DNA of 64,000 nt from Paenibacillus taiwanensis DSM 18679 (GTDB taxonomy: Bacteria; Bacillota; Bacilli; Paenibacillales; Paenibacillaceae). Under the pieces are notes generated by a model. It was not told the origin of the DNA, ran no database searches, and worked only from the letters and a program-made list of their open reading frames with translations. Position 1 is the stretch's first letter; the number at the start of each line of letters is the position of its first letter. Shown here in pieces: positions 6,975-16,155 of this stretch. The translations under genes and the position numbers were made by a program. The DNA is taken from NCBI RefSeq assembly GCF_000425125.1, contig NZ_AULE01000024.1, forward strand, positions 186,001 to 250,000, in the 5' to 3' direction.

Positions 6975-8165
6975 ATGAGCCAAGCAGACAAACCGCGTTT
7001 TCGCAAAATAACTGTAATTGTGCTGGATAGCGTCGGGATTGGAGAACTACCTGATGCGCCTAGCTTCGGAGATGCCGGAGCCCATACACTTGGGCACATT
7101 ATCGAACGTGTGCCTTCGATCAAGATTCCCCATATGCAGCGTCTTGGATTAGCCAATATTACGAATCTGGGAGCAGTGAAAGGCGTAGAGCAGCCAACAG
7201 GCATCTTCGGCAAGATGGCCGAAATATCAGCGGGAAAAGACACGATGACAGGTCATTGGGAATTAATGGGATTACATATTACGACACCTTTTAATACGTT
7301 CCCCGAAGGTTTCCCTGCTGAGCTTATTCAGCAATTTGAGGAAGCGACTGGACGTAAAGTGTTGTGTAACAAACCTGCTTCAGGTACAGATGTACTCGTT
7401 CAATATGGTGAGGAACAGATGAAGACAGGGGCATGGATCGTCTATACTTCAGCAGACAGCGTGTTTCAATTAGCGGCGCATGAGGAAGTGATCCCGCTAG
7501 ATGAGCTGTACCGTGCTTGCGAGATTGCACGTAAGCTCACGTTAGTTGAACCTTATACGCTTGGGCGCGTAATCGCTCGTCCATATATTGGCGCACCAGG
7601 TCATTTTACAAGAACGTCCAACCGGCACGACTATGCCGTAAAGCCCCCATCTCCAACCGTTATGAATGCGCTTCACGATGGTGGTAAGGATGTAATAGCG
7701 GTAGGCAAAATTAACGATATTTTTACGGGTGAAGGGGTCAGTGCCACTTATCCTACCAAGAGTAATCAGCATGGAATTGAGATTACGATCGATCAGATGG
7801 GACAATCATTTGAGGGATTGTTGTTTACTAACTTAGTGGATTTTGACTCTTTATATGGTCACAGACGCGATCCAGAAGGGTATGCGAAGGCGTTAGAACA
7901 GTTTGATCTTGCAGTGCCCGCATTGTTGGAGCGAACTGGACCCGATGATCTCCTTATTATAACGGCTGATCATGGCAACGATCCTATTCATGCGGGGACG
8001 GATCATACGAGGGAATATGTCCCGCTACTGATCTACAGTCCTTCACTCGCGCCTGGTCGCTCGCTCGGTATTCGTGAAACGTATGCGGATTTGGGGGCCA
8101 CGATAGCAGACAACTTTGATGTTGCACGGCCACTGATCGGAACTAGTTTTTTGCAGCAGTTATAG
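6975..8165 (+). CDS. deoB: Phosphopentomutase
   Basis: DeoB interconverts (deoxy)ribose 1-phosphate and (deoxy)ribose 5-phosphate in nucleoside salvage. The 396-residue protein has the alkaline-phosphatase-superfamily metal-binding motifs: VLDSVGIGELPDA near the start, KDTMTGHWE in the middle, and TADHGNDP plus HTREYVPLL near the end. An in-frame GTG lies 3 nt upstream at 6972; the ATG at 6975 gives better spacing from AGGAG. It heads the deoB-punA-pdp set, whose other products make its substrates. Confidence 0.95.
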   Translation: MSQADKPRFRKITVIVLDSVGIGELPDAPSFGDAGAHTLGHIIERVPSIKIPHMQRLGLANITNLGAVKGVEQPTGIFGKMAEISAGKDTMTGHWELMGLHITTPFNTFPEGFPAELIQQFEEATGRKVLCNKPASGTDVLVQYGEEQMKTGAWIVYTSADSVFQLAAHEEVIPLDELYRACEIARKLTLVEPYTLGRVIARPYIGAPGHFTRTSNRHDYAVKPPSPTVMNALHDGGKDVIAVGKINDIFTGEGVSATYPTKSNQHGIEITIDQMGQSFEGLLFTNLVDFDSLYGHRRDPEGYAKALEQFDLAVPALLERTGPDDLLIITADHGNDPIHAGTDHTREYVPLLIYSPSLAPGRSLGIRETYADLGATIADNFDVARPLIGTSFLQQL

Positions 8166-8204
8166 GATTATAATAAAGAAATCATGGGAGCGGAGGTTAT
8201 AAAG

Positions 8205-9041
8205 ATGAGTTTACAAGTATTGTCATATACACATATTCAAGAAGCTGCGGAGTTTATTCTTAAGCAAATTCCATCCGAGCCAGAGGTCGGTTTGATATTG
8301 GGGTCAGGACTGGGTGTGCTTGCTGATTTGGTAGAAGAGCCGGTGACTATCGCATATGAATCGATTCCTCATTTTCCTCAATCAACGGTTGAAGGCCATG
8401 CAGGTGAATTACTGATTGGTACTATTAAAGGCCGCACGGTCGTACTCATGAAAGGTCGTTTTCATATGTATGAGGGTTATGGGCCTGAGATGACGGCTTT
8501 CCCAGTACGGGTTATGAAAGCAATCGGCGTGAAGCAGCTATTGGTTACTAATGCGGCAGGCGGTATTAACATGTCCTATGAGGCAGGAGATTTAATGCTG
8601 ATCAGTGATCACTTAAATATGACAGGGCAAAATCCGCTAACAGGTGCCAATGACGACAAGCTTGGAGTTCGCTTTCCTGATATGTCGGAGGCATACAGCC
8701 ATCGTCTGCGGACGATAGCTAAAGAAGTGGGCGCGCGCCATAACTTTACGTTCCAGGAAGGTGTGTATGCGGGCTTGTTAGGCCCGAACTACGAGACACC
8801 TGCTGAAATTCGGATGTTAAGAGCATTAGGCGCAGATGCGGTAGGCATGTCCACGGTATCCGAGGTAATCGTAGCACGTCATGCCGGTATCGAAGTGCTT
8901 GGCATTTCATGCATTAGCAATATGGCAGCCGGTATTTTGGATCAGCCGTTGTCTCATGCTGAAGTTATGGAGACAGCTGAGAAGGTAAAGGGTCAATTTT
9001 TGCAATTGGTGCTTGATATTATTCCAGCGATGGCTGAATGA
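8205..9041 (+). CDS. punA: Purine nucleoside phosphorylase (trimeric type)
   Basis: PunA phosphorolyses purine (deoxy)nucleosides to the free base and pentose 1-phosphate, feeding DeoB. The 278-residue protein shows the family landmarks: ILGSGLGVLADL phosphate loop, GRFHMYEGY, LLVTNAAGGI, GLLGPNYETPAEI with the purine-site Glu, and GISCISNMAAG. The start is ATG 8205, 8 nt after CGGAGG; an upstream in-frame ATG at 8184 lacks a ribosome binding site. The 39-nt gap after deoB suggests co-transcription. Confidence 0.95.
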   Translation: MSLQVLSYTHIQEAAEFILKQIPSEPEVGLILGSGLGVLADLVEEPVTIAYESIPHFPQSTVEGHAGELLIGTIKGRTVVLMKGRFHMYEGYGPEMTAFPVRVMKAIGVKQLLVTNAAGGINMSYEAGDLMLISDHLNMTGQNPLTGANDDKLGVRFPDMSEAYSHRLRTIAKEVGARHNFTFQEGVYAGLLGPNYETPAEIRMLRALGADAVGMSTVSEVIVARHAGIEVLGISCISNMAAGILDQPLSHAEVMETAEKVKGQFLQLVLDIIPAMAE

Positions 9042-9119
9042 CCGAAGTCATAATAGGCAATGATGGAACGGTAATTGGGATATTATAACGTTTGAACCAA
9101 CTAGGGAGGCACACATACG

Positions 9120-10448
9120 ATGAGAGCTGTTGACATCATTCATAAGAAACGCGAAGGTCATGTTTTAACAAATGAAGAAATTACATTTATGGTCCAAGGT
9201 TATAGCAATGGAGAGGTTCCAGACTATCAGGTTGCGGCTTGGGCAATGGCTATATTTTTTAAAGGGATGACAGCGCAAGAGACGGCTCAGCTTACTTTAG
9301 AGATGGCCAAGTCTGGGGATCAAATCGATTTAAGTCCAATTCAGGGAATTAAGGTGGACAAACATTCTACAGGTGGTGTAGGTGATAAGACTACTTTGGT
9401 ACTTGCGCCAATGGTTGCAGCCGCTGGTGTGCCTGTCGCCAAGATGTCGGGCAGAGGACTAGGGCATACGGGAGGAACTATTGATAAGCTTGAAGCAATA
9501 GCAGGGTACCAGGTGGAATTGTCCCGTGATGATTTCTTCCGTCAAGTTAATGATATCGGCGTATCTCTTATTGGTCAGAGCGGTAATATTACACCTGCCG
9601 ATAAGAAATTGTATAGTCTTCGTGATGTTACGGCGACAGTAGAGTCGATTCCGCTTATTGCGAGTTCCGTTATGAGCAAGAAGATTGCAGCAGGTGCTGA
9701 TGCCATTGTACTGGATGTAAAAACAGGCAGCGGCGCATTTATGAAAACGCTGGATGATTCGATTGCATTGGCACAAGCAATGGTGGACATCGGAACAGAG
9801 GTTGGACGCGATACAGTAGCGATTATTTCGGATATGGATCAGCCGCTAGGGCATTTGATAGGTAATGCGTTAGAAGTGGAAGAGGCGATCCAGACGTTAC
9901 GAGGGGAAGGTCCGGATGATCTTCATGAATTATCTTTAATTCTAGGTTCCCACATGCTAGTTCTTGGTGGACAAGCAAACAGCGTAGAGGAAGCAAGAGC
10001 TAAGCTTGAGCAGCATATTCAAGACGGCTCTGCTTTGGATCGGTTAAAGCAGTTGGTTGAAGCGCAAAAGGGCGACGTTGAAATGATTGCCGACCCTAAT
10101 AAGCTTCCACATGCAGCGAAGCGTATTGAAGTACAAGCAGAACAAGCTGGATATGTTGCTGGAATCGAAGCGGAGAGCATTGGAATTGCAGCAATGCTCT
10201 TGGGTGCAGGGCGTGAAACGAAAGACAGTGTCATCGATCTCGCCGTTGGTCTTGATTTACGCAAAAAAGTCGGAGATCAAGTACAGGTGGGTGATGTGCT
10301 CGCCATCCTTCACGTTAACGATGAGAAGCGAGTAGACGAGGCTAAAGCACGCATTTTGCAGGCGTATCAATTAAGTGCCGAGCCTGTTCCACCGAAGCCG
10401 CTTGTTTATGCAATCGTAACGAAAGATGGCGTGCAACGTTTTGTGTAA
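9120..10448 (+). CDS. pdp: Pyrimidine-nucleoside phosphorylase
   Basis: This 442-residue enzyme phosphorolyses thymidine, uridine and deoxyuridine. It carries the family signature SGRGLGHTGGTIDKLEAI, the phosphate-binding KHSTGGVGDK and DVKTGSGAFMK, and the C-terminal alpha/beta domain. Length fits the family. A CTAGGGAGG box precedes the ATG. It is the last gene of the deoB-punA-pdp salvage set and is followed by a strong terminator, so base release and pentose-phosphate conversion are encoded together. Confidence 0.95.
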   Translation: MRAVDIIHKKREGHVLTNEEITFMVQGYSNGEVPDYQVAAWAMAIFFKGMTAQETAQLTLEMAKSGDQIDLSPIQGIKVDKHSTGGVGDKTTLVLAPMVAAAGVPVAKMSGRGLGHTGGTIDKLEAIAGYQVELSRDDFFRQVNDIGVSLIGQSGNITPADKKLYSLRDVTATVESIPLIASSVMSKKIAAGADAIVLDVKTGSGAFMKTLDDSIALAQAMVDIGTEVGRDTVAIISDMDQPLGHLIGNALEVEEAIQTLRGEGPDDLHELSLILGSHMLVLGGQANSVEEARAKLEQHIQDGSALDRLKQLVEAQKGDVEMIADPNKLPHAAKRIEVQAEQAGYVAGIEAESIGIAAMLLGAGRETKDSVIDLAVGLDLRKKVGDQVQVGDVLAILHVNDEKRVDEAKARILQAYQLSAEPVPPKPLVYAIVTKDGVQRFV

Positions 10449-10480
10449 CTTCATGAATTGCAGGCAATAAAGGATATCAA

Positions 10481-10522
10481 GGGCATACACTTGACCATTT
10501 TGGTTTAGTGTATGTCTTTTTT
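10481..10522 (+). terminator. Terminator of the deoB-punA-pdp unit
   Basis: GCATACAC-T-TGACCA pairs with TGGTTTA-GTGTATGT, followed by CTTTTTTG. It lies 33 nt after pdp. Confidence 0.85.
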
Positions 10523-10689
10523 GCGTGAAGCAAAGCTTTTGTTGGAATATTTTACTTCTTAGTGGACAACAATGAATAACAGGCACATCTGTCTTACGGT
10601 CTCACCTGTACGGCATTACGGGTGAATTTCACCTTGGAACGGATCAAACGGATGATGCATCACCTTGTAGAGGTATAGGAGGTAATCTA

Positions 10690-11940
10690 TTGAATTCATG
10701 GAATCGCACGAGTATAACGATGATCGTATTTGCGGCGCTGTTGCTTCCAGTTCAAGCAGTTGCTTATTTGGCGGACGTGCCGCCTGATTATTCTAACTCT
10801 GCCCTGCTGCCGAATAGTGAACAACTCTCGATGCCGGCAGCAACCAGTGAAACGGATGCGCTGCAATTAGCGGCAAGTGCACGTTCAGCAGTGTTAATGG
10901 ATGCGGACACAGGTACTATCATTTTTGATAAAAACAGTCATGACCGTCTGCCGCCAGCTAGTATTACTAAAATTATGACGATGCTACTTATTATGGAGTC
11001 TGTCAAAGACGGAAAGCTGAAAATGACAGACAAGGTTAGAACGAGTGAGTACGCCGCTTCTATGGGTGGATCACAAATCTTCTTGGAGCCAGGAGAAGAA
11101 ATGACGGTGCAGGAGATGTTAAAAGGCATTGCGATGGCATCTGGCAATGATGCATCTGTTGCGATGGCAGAGAAAATCGCAGGGTCTGAGCAGGCATTTG
11201 TGCAAATGATGAATGAAAAAGCGAAGCAATTGGGTATGAAGGATACCCACTTTGTCAATTGTAACGGCTTGCCAGCTAATAACCACTATACGTCTGCTTA
11301 TGATATCGCTTTGATGTCACAGGCGCTGCTGCAATATCCGGAAATTACAAAATTTACAGGCGCATACGAAGACTATCTTAGACAGCATACAGAGAAAAAG
11401 TTTTGGCTCGTCAATACGAATAAGCTTGTTCGCTTTTATACTGGTGCAGATGGTTTGAAGACAGGTTATACGTCTGAAGCCAAATATTGTTTATCTGCTA
11501 CGGCAAAGCGGGACAATATGCGAATCGTTGCGGTAGTGCTCGGCGAACCAAATACGAAGACACGCAACAGCGAGGTATCTCAATTGTTTGACTATGCTTT
11601 CGCACAGTATACCAATGTGCCACTAATAAAGAGCGGTGATCGTATTGGTGAGATTCGTATTGAAAAGGGAATGAATGAGAAGCTGGAGCTTACGGCAAAA
11701 CGTTCCTATCATGTCCTGCTCAAAAAGGGAGAGGCTTCCAACCAAATTCGGTATGAACTGGTCGCGCCGGAGTCAATCAAAGCACCGATTACAGCTGGTC
11801 AGTCGATCGGCAAAATCGTAGTGTATCAAGGGGAAAAAGTCGTAAAAGAATTTCCTGTCGAATCGGCTCAAACGATCGAAAAAGCAGGTTGGTGGACGAT
11901 GTTTAAACGCACGTGTGGGAAGTTGTTTTTTGTCAACTAA
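10690..11940 (+). CDS. dacF: Sporulation D-alanyl-D-alanine carboxypeptidase DacF
   Basis: DacF is an S11 penicillin-binding protein that trims terminal D-Ala from peptidoglycan, made in the forespore in Bacillus. A signal peptide covers residues 1-26. Active-site motifs are Ser91-x-x-Lys94 (SITK), Ser151-Gly-Asn153 and Lys257-Thr-Gly (DGLKTGYT), followed by the beta-rich PBP5-type C-domain. The start is TTG 10690, 7 nt after AGGAGG; the nearby ATG is out of frame. It leads directly into spoIIAA-spoIIAB-sigF, as in Bacillus, so read-through from dacF may reinforce the sigma-F operon. Confidence 0.93.
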   Translation: MNSWNRTSITMIVFAALLLPVQAVAYLADVPPDYSNSALLPNSEQLSMPAATSETDALQLAASARSAVLMDADTGTIIFDKNSHDRLPPASITKIMTMLLIMESVKDGKLKMTDKVRTSEYAASMGGSQIFLEPGEEMTVQEMLKGIAMASGNDASVAMAEKIAGSEQAFVQMMNEKAKQLGMKDTHFVNCNGLPANNHYTSAYDIALMSQALLQYPEITKFTGAYEDYLRQHTEKKFWLVNTNKLVRFYTGADGLKTGYTSEAKYCLSATAKRDNMRIVAVVLGEPNTKTRNSEVSQLFDYAFAQYTNVPLIKSGDRIGEIRIEKGMNEKLELTAKRSYHVLLKKGEASNQIRYELVAPESIKAPITAGQSIGKIVVYQGEKVVKEFPVESAQTIEKAGWWTMFKRTCGKLFFVN

Positions 11941-12029
11941 ACAGACGTAGCTTCTAGTTTTGTCGGCAGGCAGGAATTGGCATGCGATATCACGAAATCG
12001 TTCAGCATCGCGGGAGGAGAGTGAGACGC

Positions 12030-12383
12030 ATGAATTTGCAGGTTGAGTTAGTTCATCAACGTAACGTATTAATTACCCGGCTTCGGGGAGAACTGGACCA
12101 CCACACATCAGAGCTAGTACGTATCCAGTTGGATGAAGCCATTCAGCGTGGCCAAATAAACCATGTGGTGCTTAGTTTGAAAGATCTAACTTTTATGGAC
12201 AGTTCAGGATTAGGTGTTATTTTGGGGCGTTACAAGCTGATTAAAGCAAAAGGCGGCAGAATGGTAGTGTGTGACATGAATCCGGCGGTAAGCCGTTTGT
12301 TCGAATTGTCAGGCTTGTTCAAAATTGTAAGTGTGTACGATAACGAGCGCACCGCGCTTACCGGTCTGGAGGTCGTATCATAA
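12030..12383 (+). CDS. spoIIAA: Anti-sigma-F factor antagonist SpoIIAA
   Basis: A STAS-domain protein of 117 residues, the same length as in Bacillus. Dephosphorylated SpoIIAA binds SpoIIAB and frees sigma-F in the forespore; SpoIIAB phosphorylates it on the Ser of FMDSSGLGV (Ser58). The start is ATG 12030, after GGGAGGAG; a longer reading from 11982 has no ribosome binding site and would add an atypical basic leader. Its stop overlaps the spoIIAB start by one base (TAATG), which implies translational coupling. Confidence 0.96.
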   Translation: MNLQVELVHQRNVLITRLRGELDHHTSELVRIQLDEAIQRGQINHVVLSLKDLTFMDSSGLGVILGRYKLIKAKGGRMVVCDMNPAVSRLFELSGLFKIVSVYDNERTALTGLEVVS

Positions 12384-12835
12384 TGAAGCACTCAGGAACG
12401 AACAGAATGAGCCTTCAATTTTCAAGTCGTTCGGAGAATGAAGCTTTTGCACGTGTCACGGTAGCTGCCTTCGTATCGCAACTTGACCCGACATTAGAAG
12501 AACTTACAGATATGAAGACCGTAATCTCGGAAGCCGTTACCAACTGTATTATTCATGGATACGATAATGACCCTGATGGTGAAGTGACGATTTCAGCGGA
12601 GATAGAGGGTGAGGAAGTGACGATTATCGTCTCGGATAAAGGTCATGGAATCGAAGATATTGACTTAGCACGGCAGCCGTTGTATACGTCAAAACCAGAT
12701 ATGGAGCGCTCCGGTATGGGGTTTACGATTATGGAAAATTTCATGGACGAGTTCGAAGTCAGCACTGAACTTGGCGCCGGTACGAGTATTCGCATGAAAA
12801 AGCGAATTGAATCGAAAAAAGCGCTTTATAATTAG
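12383..12835 (+). CDS. spoIIAB: Anti-sigma-F factor and kinase SpoIIAB
   Basis: A 150-residue GHKL-type serine kinase that holds sigma-F inactive and phosphorylates SpoIIAA. The ATP-binding fold is visible: N-box [12 protein letters not shown]1 box VSDKGHGI and G2 box [10 protein letters not shown]. It is coupled to spoIIAA by a one-base overlap and followed 11 nt later by sigF, the invariant tricistronic order of endospore formers. Confidence 0.96.
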   Translation: MKHSGTNRMSLQFSSRSENEAFARVTVAAFVSQLDPTLEELTDMKTVISEAVTNCIIHGYDNDPDGEVTISAEIEGEEVTIIVSDKGHGIEDIDLARQPLYTSKPDMERSGMGFTIMENFMDEFEVSTELGAGTSIRMKKRIESKKALYN

Positions 12836-12846
12836 GGGTTGAAGCG

Positions 12847-13602
12847 ATGAAAGTGGATATGAAGCAATCGTCAAATGCCTATTTGGACGACGCGGAGGTT
12901 AAGCGGCTCATTGCTTTAAGCCAATCGGGAGACGGATTGGCCCGTGAACGGCTTGTAAACAGCAATATCAGGTTGGTGTGGTCTGTCGTACAACGTTTTA
13001 TGAATCGCGGCTATGAACCTGAGGATTTATTTCAGATCGGTTGTATCGGTTTGTTGAAATCCGTTGATAAGTTTGACTTGTCCTACGATGTGAAATTTTC
13101 GACGTATGCAGTACCGATGATTATCGGAGAGATCCAACGTTTTCTTCGAGACGATGGAACATTAAAGGTAAGCCGTTCGCTCAAGGAAATGGCCAATAAG
13201 GTCAGAAAGATGAAGGACGAGCTGTCAAAAACATTGGGCCGGCTGCCTACAATTAGCGAGGTGGCGTCTGAACTGGGCGTCACGCCGGAAGATGTAGTTT
13301 TTGCTCAAGAGGCCAACAAGCCGCCTACTTCGATCCATGAGACGGTGTTTGAGAATGACGGTGATCCAATTACACTGATGGATCAGATTGCTGACGAGTC
13401 ACAGGATCGCTGGTTTGACAAGCTTGCGTTAAATGAAGCGATTGAAGGACTAAACGAGCGTGAACGGTTAATTGTCTATTTAAGGTATTTCAGAGATCAG
13501 ACCCAGTCTGAGGTAGCTAGTCGATTAGGCATATCACAGGTTCAAGTGTCACGATTAGAGAAAAAAATATTACAGTCCATTAAAGCTCAAATTGCTCAGT
13601 AA
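12847..13602 (+). CDS. sigF: RNA polymerase sporulation sigma factor F
   Basis: A 251-residue sigma-70-family factor that starts forespore-specific transcription. It contains region 2 (GYEPEDLFQIGCIGLLKSVD, then FSTYAVPMIIGEIQRFLRDD), region 3 (LGRLPTISEVASELG) and region 4 with a helix-turn-helix (SEVASRLGISQVQVSRLEKK). Position after spoIIAB makes it sigma-F rather than sigma-G. A GGGGTTGAAGCG stretch precedes the ATG, and a strong terminator follows. Confidence 0.96.
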   Translation: MKVDMKQSSNAYLDDAEVKRLIALSQSGDGLARERLVNSNIRLVWSVVQRFMNRGYEPEDLFQIGCIGLLKSVDKFDLSYDVKFSTYAVPMIIGEIQRFLRDDGTLKVSRSLKEMANKVRKMKDELSKTLGRLPTISEVASELGVTPEDVVFAQEANKPPTSIHETVFENDGDPITLMDQIADESQDRWFDKLALNEAIEGLNERERLIVYLRYFRDQTQSEVASRLGISQVQVSRLEKKILQSIKAQIAQ

Positions 13603-13617
13603 CCGGACTGTCCAACG

Positions 13618-13666
13618 AAACCGTTTGTCTCACTAACCGTTAAAAGGGAGGCAAACGGTTTTTTAT
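13618..13666 (+). terminator. Terminator of the spoIIA operon
   Basis: AAACCGTTTGTCTC pairs with GAGGCAAACGGTTT, followed by TTTTATTTATTTA. It begins 16 nt after sigF. Confidence 0.88.
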
Positions 13667-13677
13667 TTATTTATCGC

Positions 13678-13707
13678 TCATGAAGATGCTGTAACTGTTC
13701 CATACTA
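13678..13707 (+). promoter_or_regulatory. Possible sigma-G promoter of the spoVAF-like gene
   Basis: TCATG at 13678-13682, an 18-nt spacer and CATACTA at 13701-13707 resemble sigma-G elements, 59 nt before the start codon. The -35 matches 4 of 5 consensus bases. Confidence 0.35.
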
Positions 13708-13765
13708 ATACCATTCCGGTATGTTCGTTCACTAACCGCAATGAACATGTTTTAGGAGGGTAAAG

Positions 13766-16039
13766 ATGTCAAGCACAACGACAACAGGTGGGAAAGAAAA
13801 CAGTAGTGGTGGTGAAGGTTTGCCATCTTCGCTTGTGGGCTCGTCCGAGCATCAAGCAGCAAGGCAAGGCACGATGCGGGGCTCGCAACAAGGCTATTCA
13901 TCGAGAAACTATAACGCGCAGGATACGGCATCCAATCAACAAATGCCCATGAATACACATTCCACACGCCGCTATCAACAATCACTCACCGCTGATTATG
14001 AGCAGCAGCGTCAGGATAGCGCCCAACAAGGAGCTGGTGCGGGCACAAATGGCAGGCAGCATGACAACACAAGTCGTCCCTATACATTTGCAGGATTCAG
14101 GGACAGCTATGTATCAGATGTGAATAAAGGCAGGAACCCATCTGGGAGCCAAGTTCACACGCATGAAGAGGAGCAACGTTCATCCTTTATGTCGTCAGGA
14201 CAAAAGGCAAATAATTCTGATGACGATAAAGAGAGCAAGGCGTCTAAACACGTATCCGCTTCAGGAGATTCATCATCAGAACAAAGGAAGCACGATACAT
14301 CTTCACAACAGCACGAGCAGGGAGGGAAGCAGGAGCACCGCACAGAGCAAAATAATGCGGATCAGCAGGCCAATCAACATGAAGCCAATCAAGATCCAGG
14401 CAAACAAAACCAAGGCAAACAAGCTGAATCCAAGGCAGCAGCGGAAGCAAAGGCTTACGGCTCGCATAGTGAGGGTGGCAGCGATAAGCCGAAAGAATCA
14501 GCAGAACATCGTTATAAACGAGAGCATGAGCTTTCAAATGACTTGGTTGCCTCCATTGTCTATTGGCAAAAAGATGATGCCATTCCAAGACGACTAAAGG
14601 ACACGAAACGTACGCTGACAGATGTAGTCGGATTCGGTAAGTCTTTTGATATTATGTTTCGTGAAATGACATTTGGTCAACGAAATGTGGGGTTGTTCTA
14701 CATTAACGGGTTTGCGAAGGACGAAGTAATGACGATGATTTTGGCCCGCCTTACGATGTTAGATAAGTCTCAAGTAAGCGCAAACGCTTTTAAATCGTTT
14801 TTTGAGTGTTACATTCCTCATGTTCAGGTCGAGAAAGTAACGAAGATGAGCGAGGCGATTAACAAAGTATTGTCAGGATGCAGCGCCTTTTTTATTGAAC
14901 ATGAGGCTGCTGCGATTATTGTAGATGTTAAAACTTTCCCTGGTAGAGGTCCAGAGGAGCCTTCGCTTGAAAGAGTTGTGCGAGGGGCTAGAGATGGTTT
15001 TACAGAAACGTTGTTGACAAACGTTACTTTAGTAAGACGACGTTTGCGGGACCCCGGGCTCAAATATGAGATGGTGCAGGTAGGTCGTCGCACTCGAACA
15101 GATGTCTGCATAGCCTATATCGATGACATTGCGGATATGCAAATGGTGGAGTCTGTCCGAGACAAAATTAAAAAAGTAAACTTATCAGGTTTGCCACTTG
15201 CGGATAAACAGCTAGAAGAGGCCATTATTAACAAAGGATGGAATCCTTATCCGCTCGTCCGATATTCTGAGCGCCCTGACTCAGTCGCGTCTCATCTTAT
15301 GGACGGCAGCATCGTCTTGTTTGTAGACACATCACCTTCTGTCATGATTTTGCCGACAACCTTTTTTGATCTTTGCCAGCATGCGGAAGAGAACCGACAG
15401 ACTGCATTTATGGGAACTTACTTAAGGTGGGTTCGGTTCGTAGGTATTTTTGCATCGTTGTTTCTACTTCCGTTATGGCTGCTAATGGTGATGGAGCCTG
15501 GCTTGAAGCCAGCTGCCCTGCAAATTCTAGGTCCACAGCAGTCCGCTAAGCTTCCGATTATTTTGCAGTTTTTGCTTGCAGAGCTAGGGGTTGATCTCAT
15601 GCGGATGGCTGCGGTGCATACCCCTACGCCGCTTGCTACCGCGATGGGCTTAGTAGCAGCAATTCTTCTTGGTGACATCGCGGTAAAAACGGGCGTATTT
15701 GTGAATGAGGTTATCTTATACATGGCTGTTGCCGCAGTGGGGATGTTTGCAACGCCGAGTTATGAGCTGGCGCTGGCGAATCGGATTATTCGATTGATGC
15801 TGCTCGTTGCCGTCGCCGCCTTTAAGGTGCCAGGCTTTATTATCGGCATTACCGTGTTTATCGTATTTCTGGCGTTGCATCGCTCGTACAATTCGTCGTA
15901 CTTGTGGCCCTTTATTCCGTTTAATGCAAAGGCGCTCTACAACATTTTTGTACGACAGCCATTCTTGTTGTCTAAGGAACGGCCTAGCTTTAACAAGACA
16001 AAAGACGCTTCCAAGATGCGTCCAAATTCCGATTCCTGA
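13766..16039 (+). CDS. spoVAF: GerA-family spore germination protein, SpoVAF-like, with long N-tail
   Basis: A 757-residue protein. Residues 1 to about 255 are hydrophilic and low-complexity, rich in Gln, Ser, Lys, Glu and Asn, with no hydrophobic core, so probably disordered. The rest is a GerA-type A subunit: a soluble domain (VGFGKSFDIMFREM, then a module ending VMILPTTFFDL) and five to six membrane helices from about residue 560. SpoVAF of Bacillus is about 490 residues and lacks such a tail. The position between sigF and lysA is that of the Bacillus spoVA operon, but spoVAA to spoVAE are absent here. SpoVAF is thought to form part of a forespore inner-membrane ion channel that amplifies germination. 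A GerAA-like receptor subunit is the alternative. Confidence 0.78.
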   Translation: MSSTTTTGGKENSSGGEGLPSSLVGSSEHQAARQGTMRGSQQGYSSRNYNAQDTASNQQMPMNTHSTRRYQQSLTADYEQQRQDSAQQGAGAGTNGRQHDNTSRPYTFAGFRDSYVSDVNKGRNPSGSQVHTHEEEQRSSFMSSGQKANNSDDDKESKASKHVSASGDSSSEQRKHDTSSQQHEQGGKQEHRTEQNNADQQANQHEANQDPGKQNQGKQAESKAAAEAKAYGSHSEGGSDKPKESAEHRYKREHELSNDLVASIVYWQKDDAIPRRLKDTKRTLTDVVGFGKSFDIMFREMTFGQRNVGLFYINGFAKDEVMTMILARLTMLDKSQVSANAFKSFFECYIPHVQVEKVTKMSEAINKVLSGCSAFFIEHEAAAIIVDVKTFPGRGPEEPSLERVVRGARDGFTETLLTNVTLVRRRLRDPGLKYEMVQVGRRTRTDVCIAYIDDIADMQMVESVRDKIKKVNLSGLPLADKQLEEAIINKGWNPYPLVRYSERPDSVASHLMDGSIVLFVDTSPSVMILPTTFFDLCQHAEENRQTAFMGTYLRWVRFVGIFASLFLLPLWLLMVMEPGLKPAALQILGPQQSAKLPIILQFLLAELGVDLMRMAAVHTPTPLATAMGLVAAILLGDIAVKTGVFVNEVILYMAVAAVGMFATPSYELALANRIIRLMLLVAVAAFKVPGFIIGITVFIVFLALHRSYNSSYLWPFIPFNAKALYNIFVRQPFLLSKERPSFNKTKDASKMRPNSDS

Positions 16040-16096
16040 TTGAAGATTAATGCAAATGATGTGCACATTAGTCCATTCTGTGAATTGGAACTTTCC

Positions 16097-16105
16097 TGTT
16101 ATAAT
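16097..16105 (+). promoter_or_regulatory. Extended -10 promoter of lysA
   Basis: TGTTATAAT gives an extended -10, about 50 nt before the GTG start. The matching -35 (TTCTGT, 18 nt upstream) is weak. Confidence 0.5.
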
Positions 16106-16155
16106 TTTGGTAATGAATAACTATTGGAAATGGTACAGGAAATGGGGAATGGACA

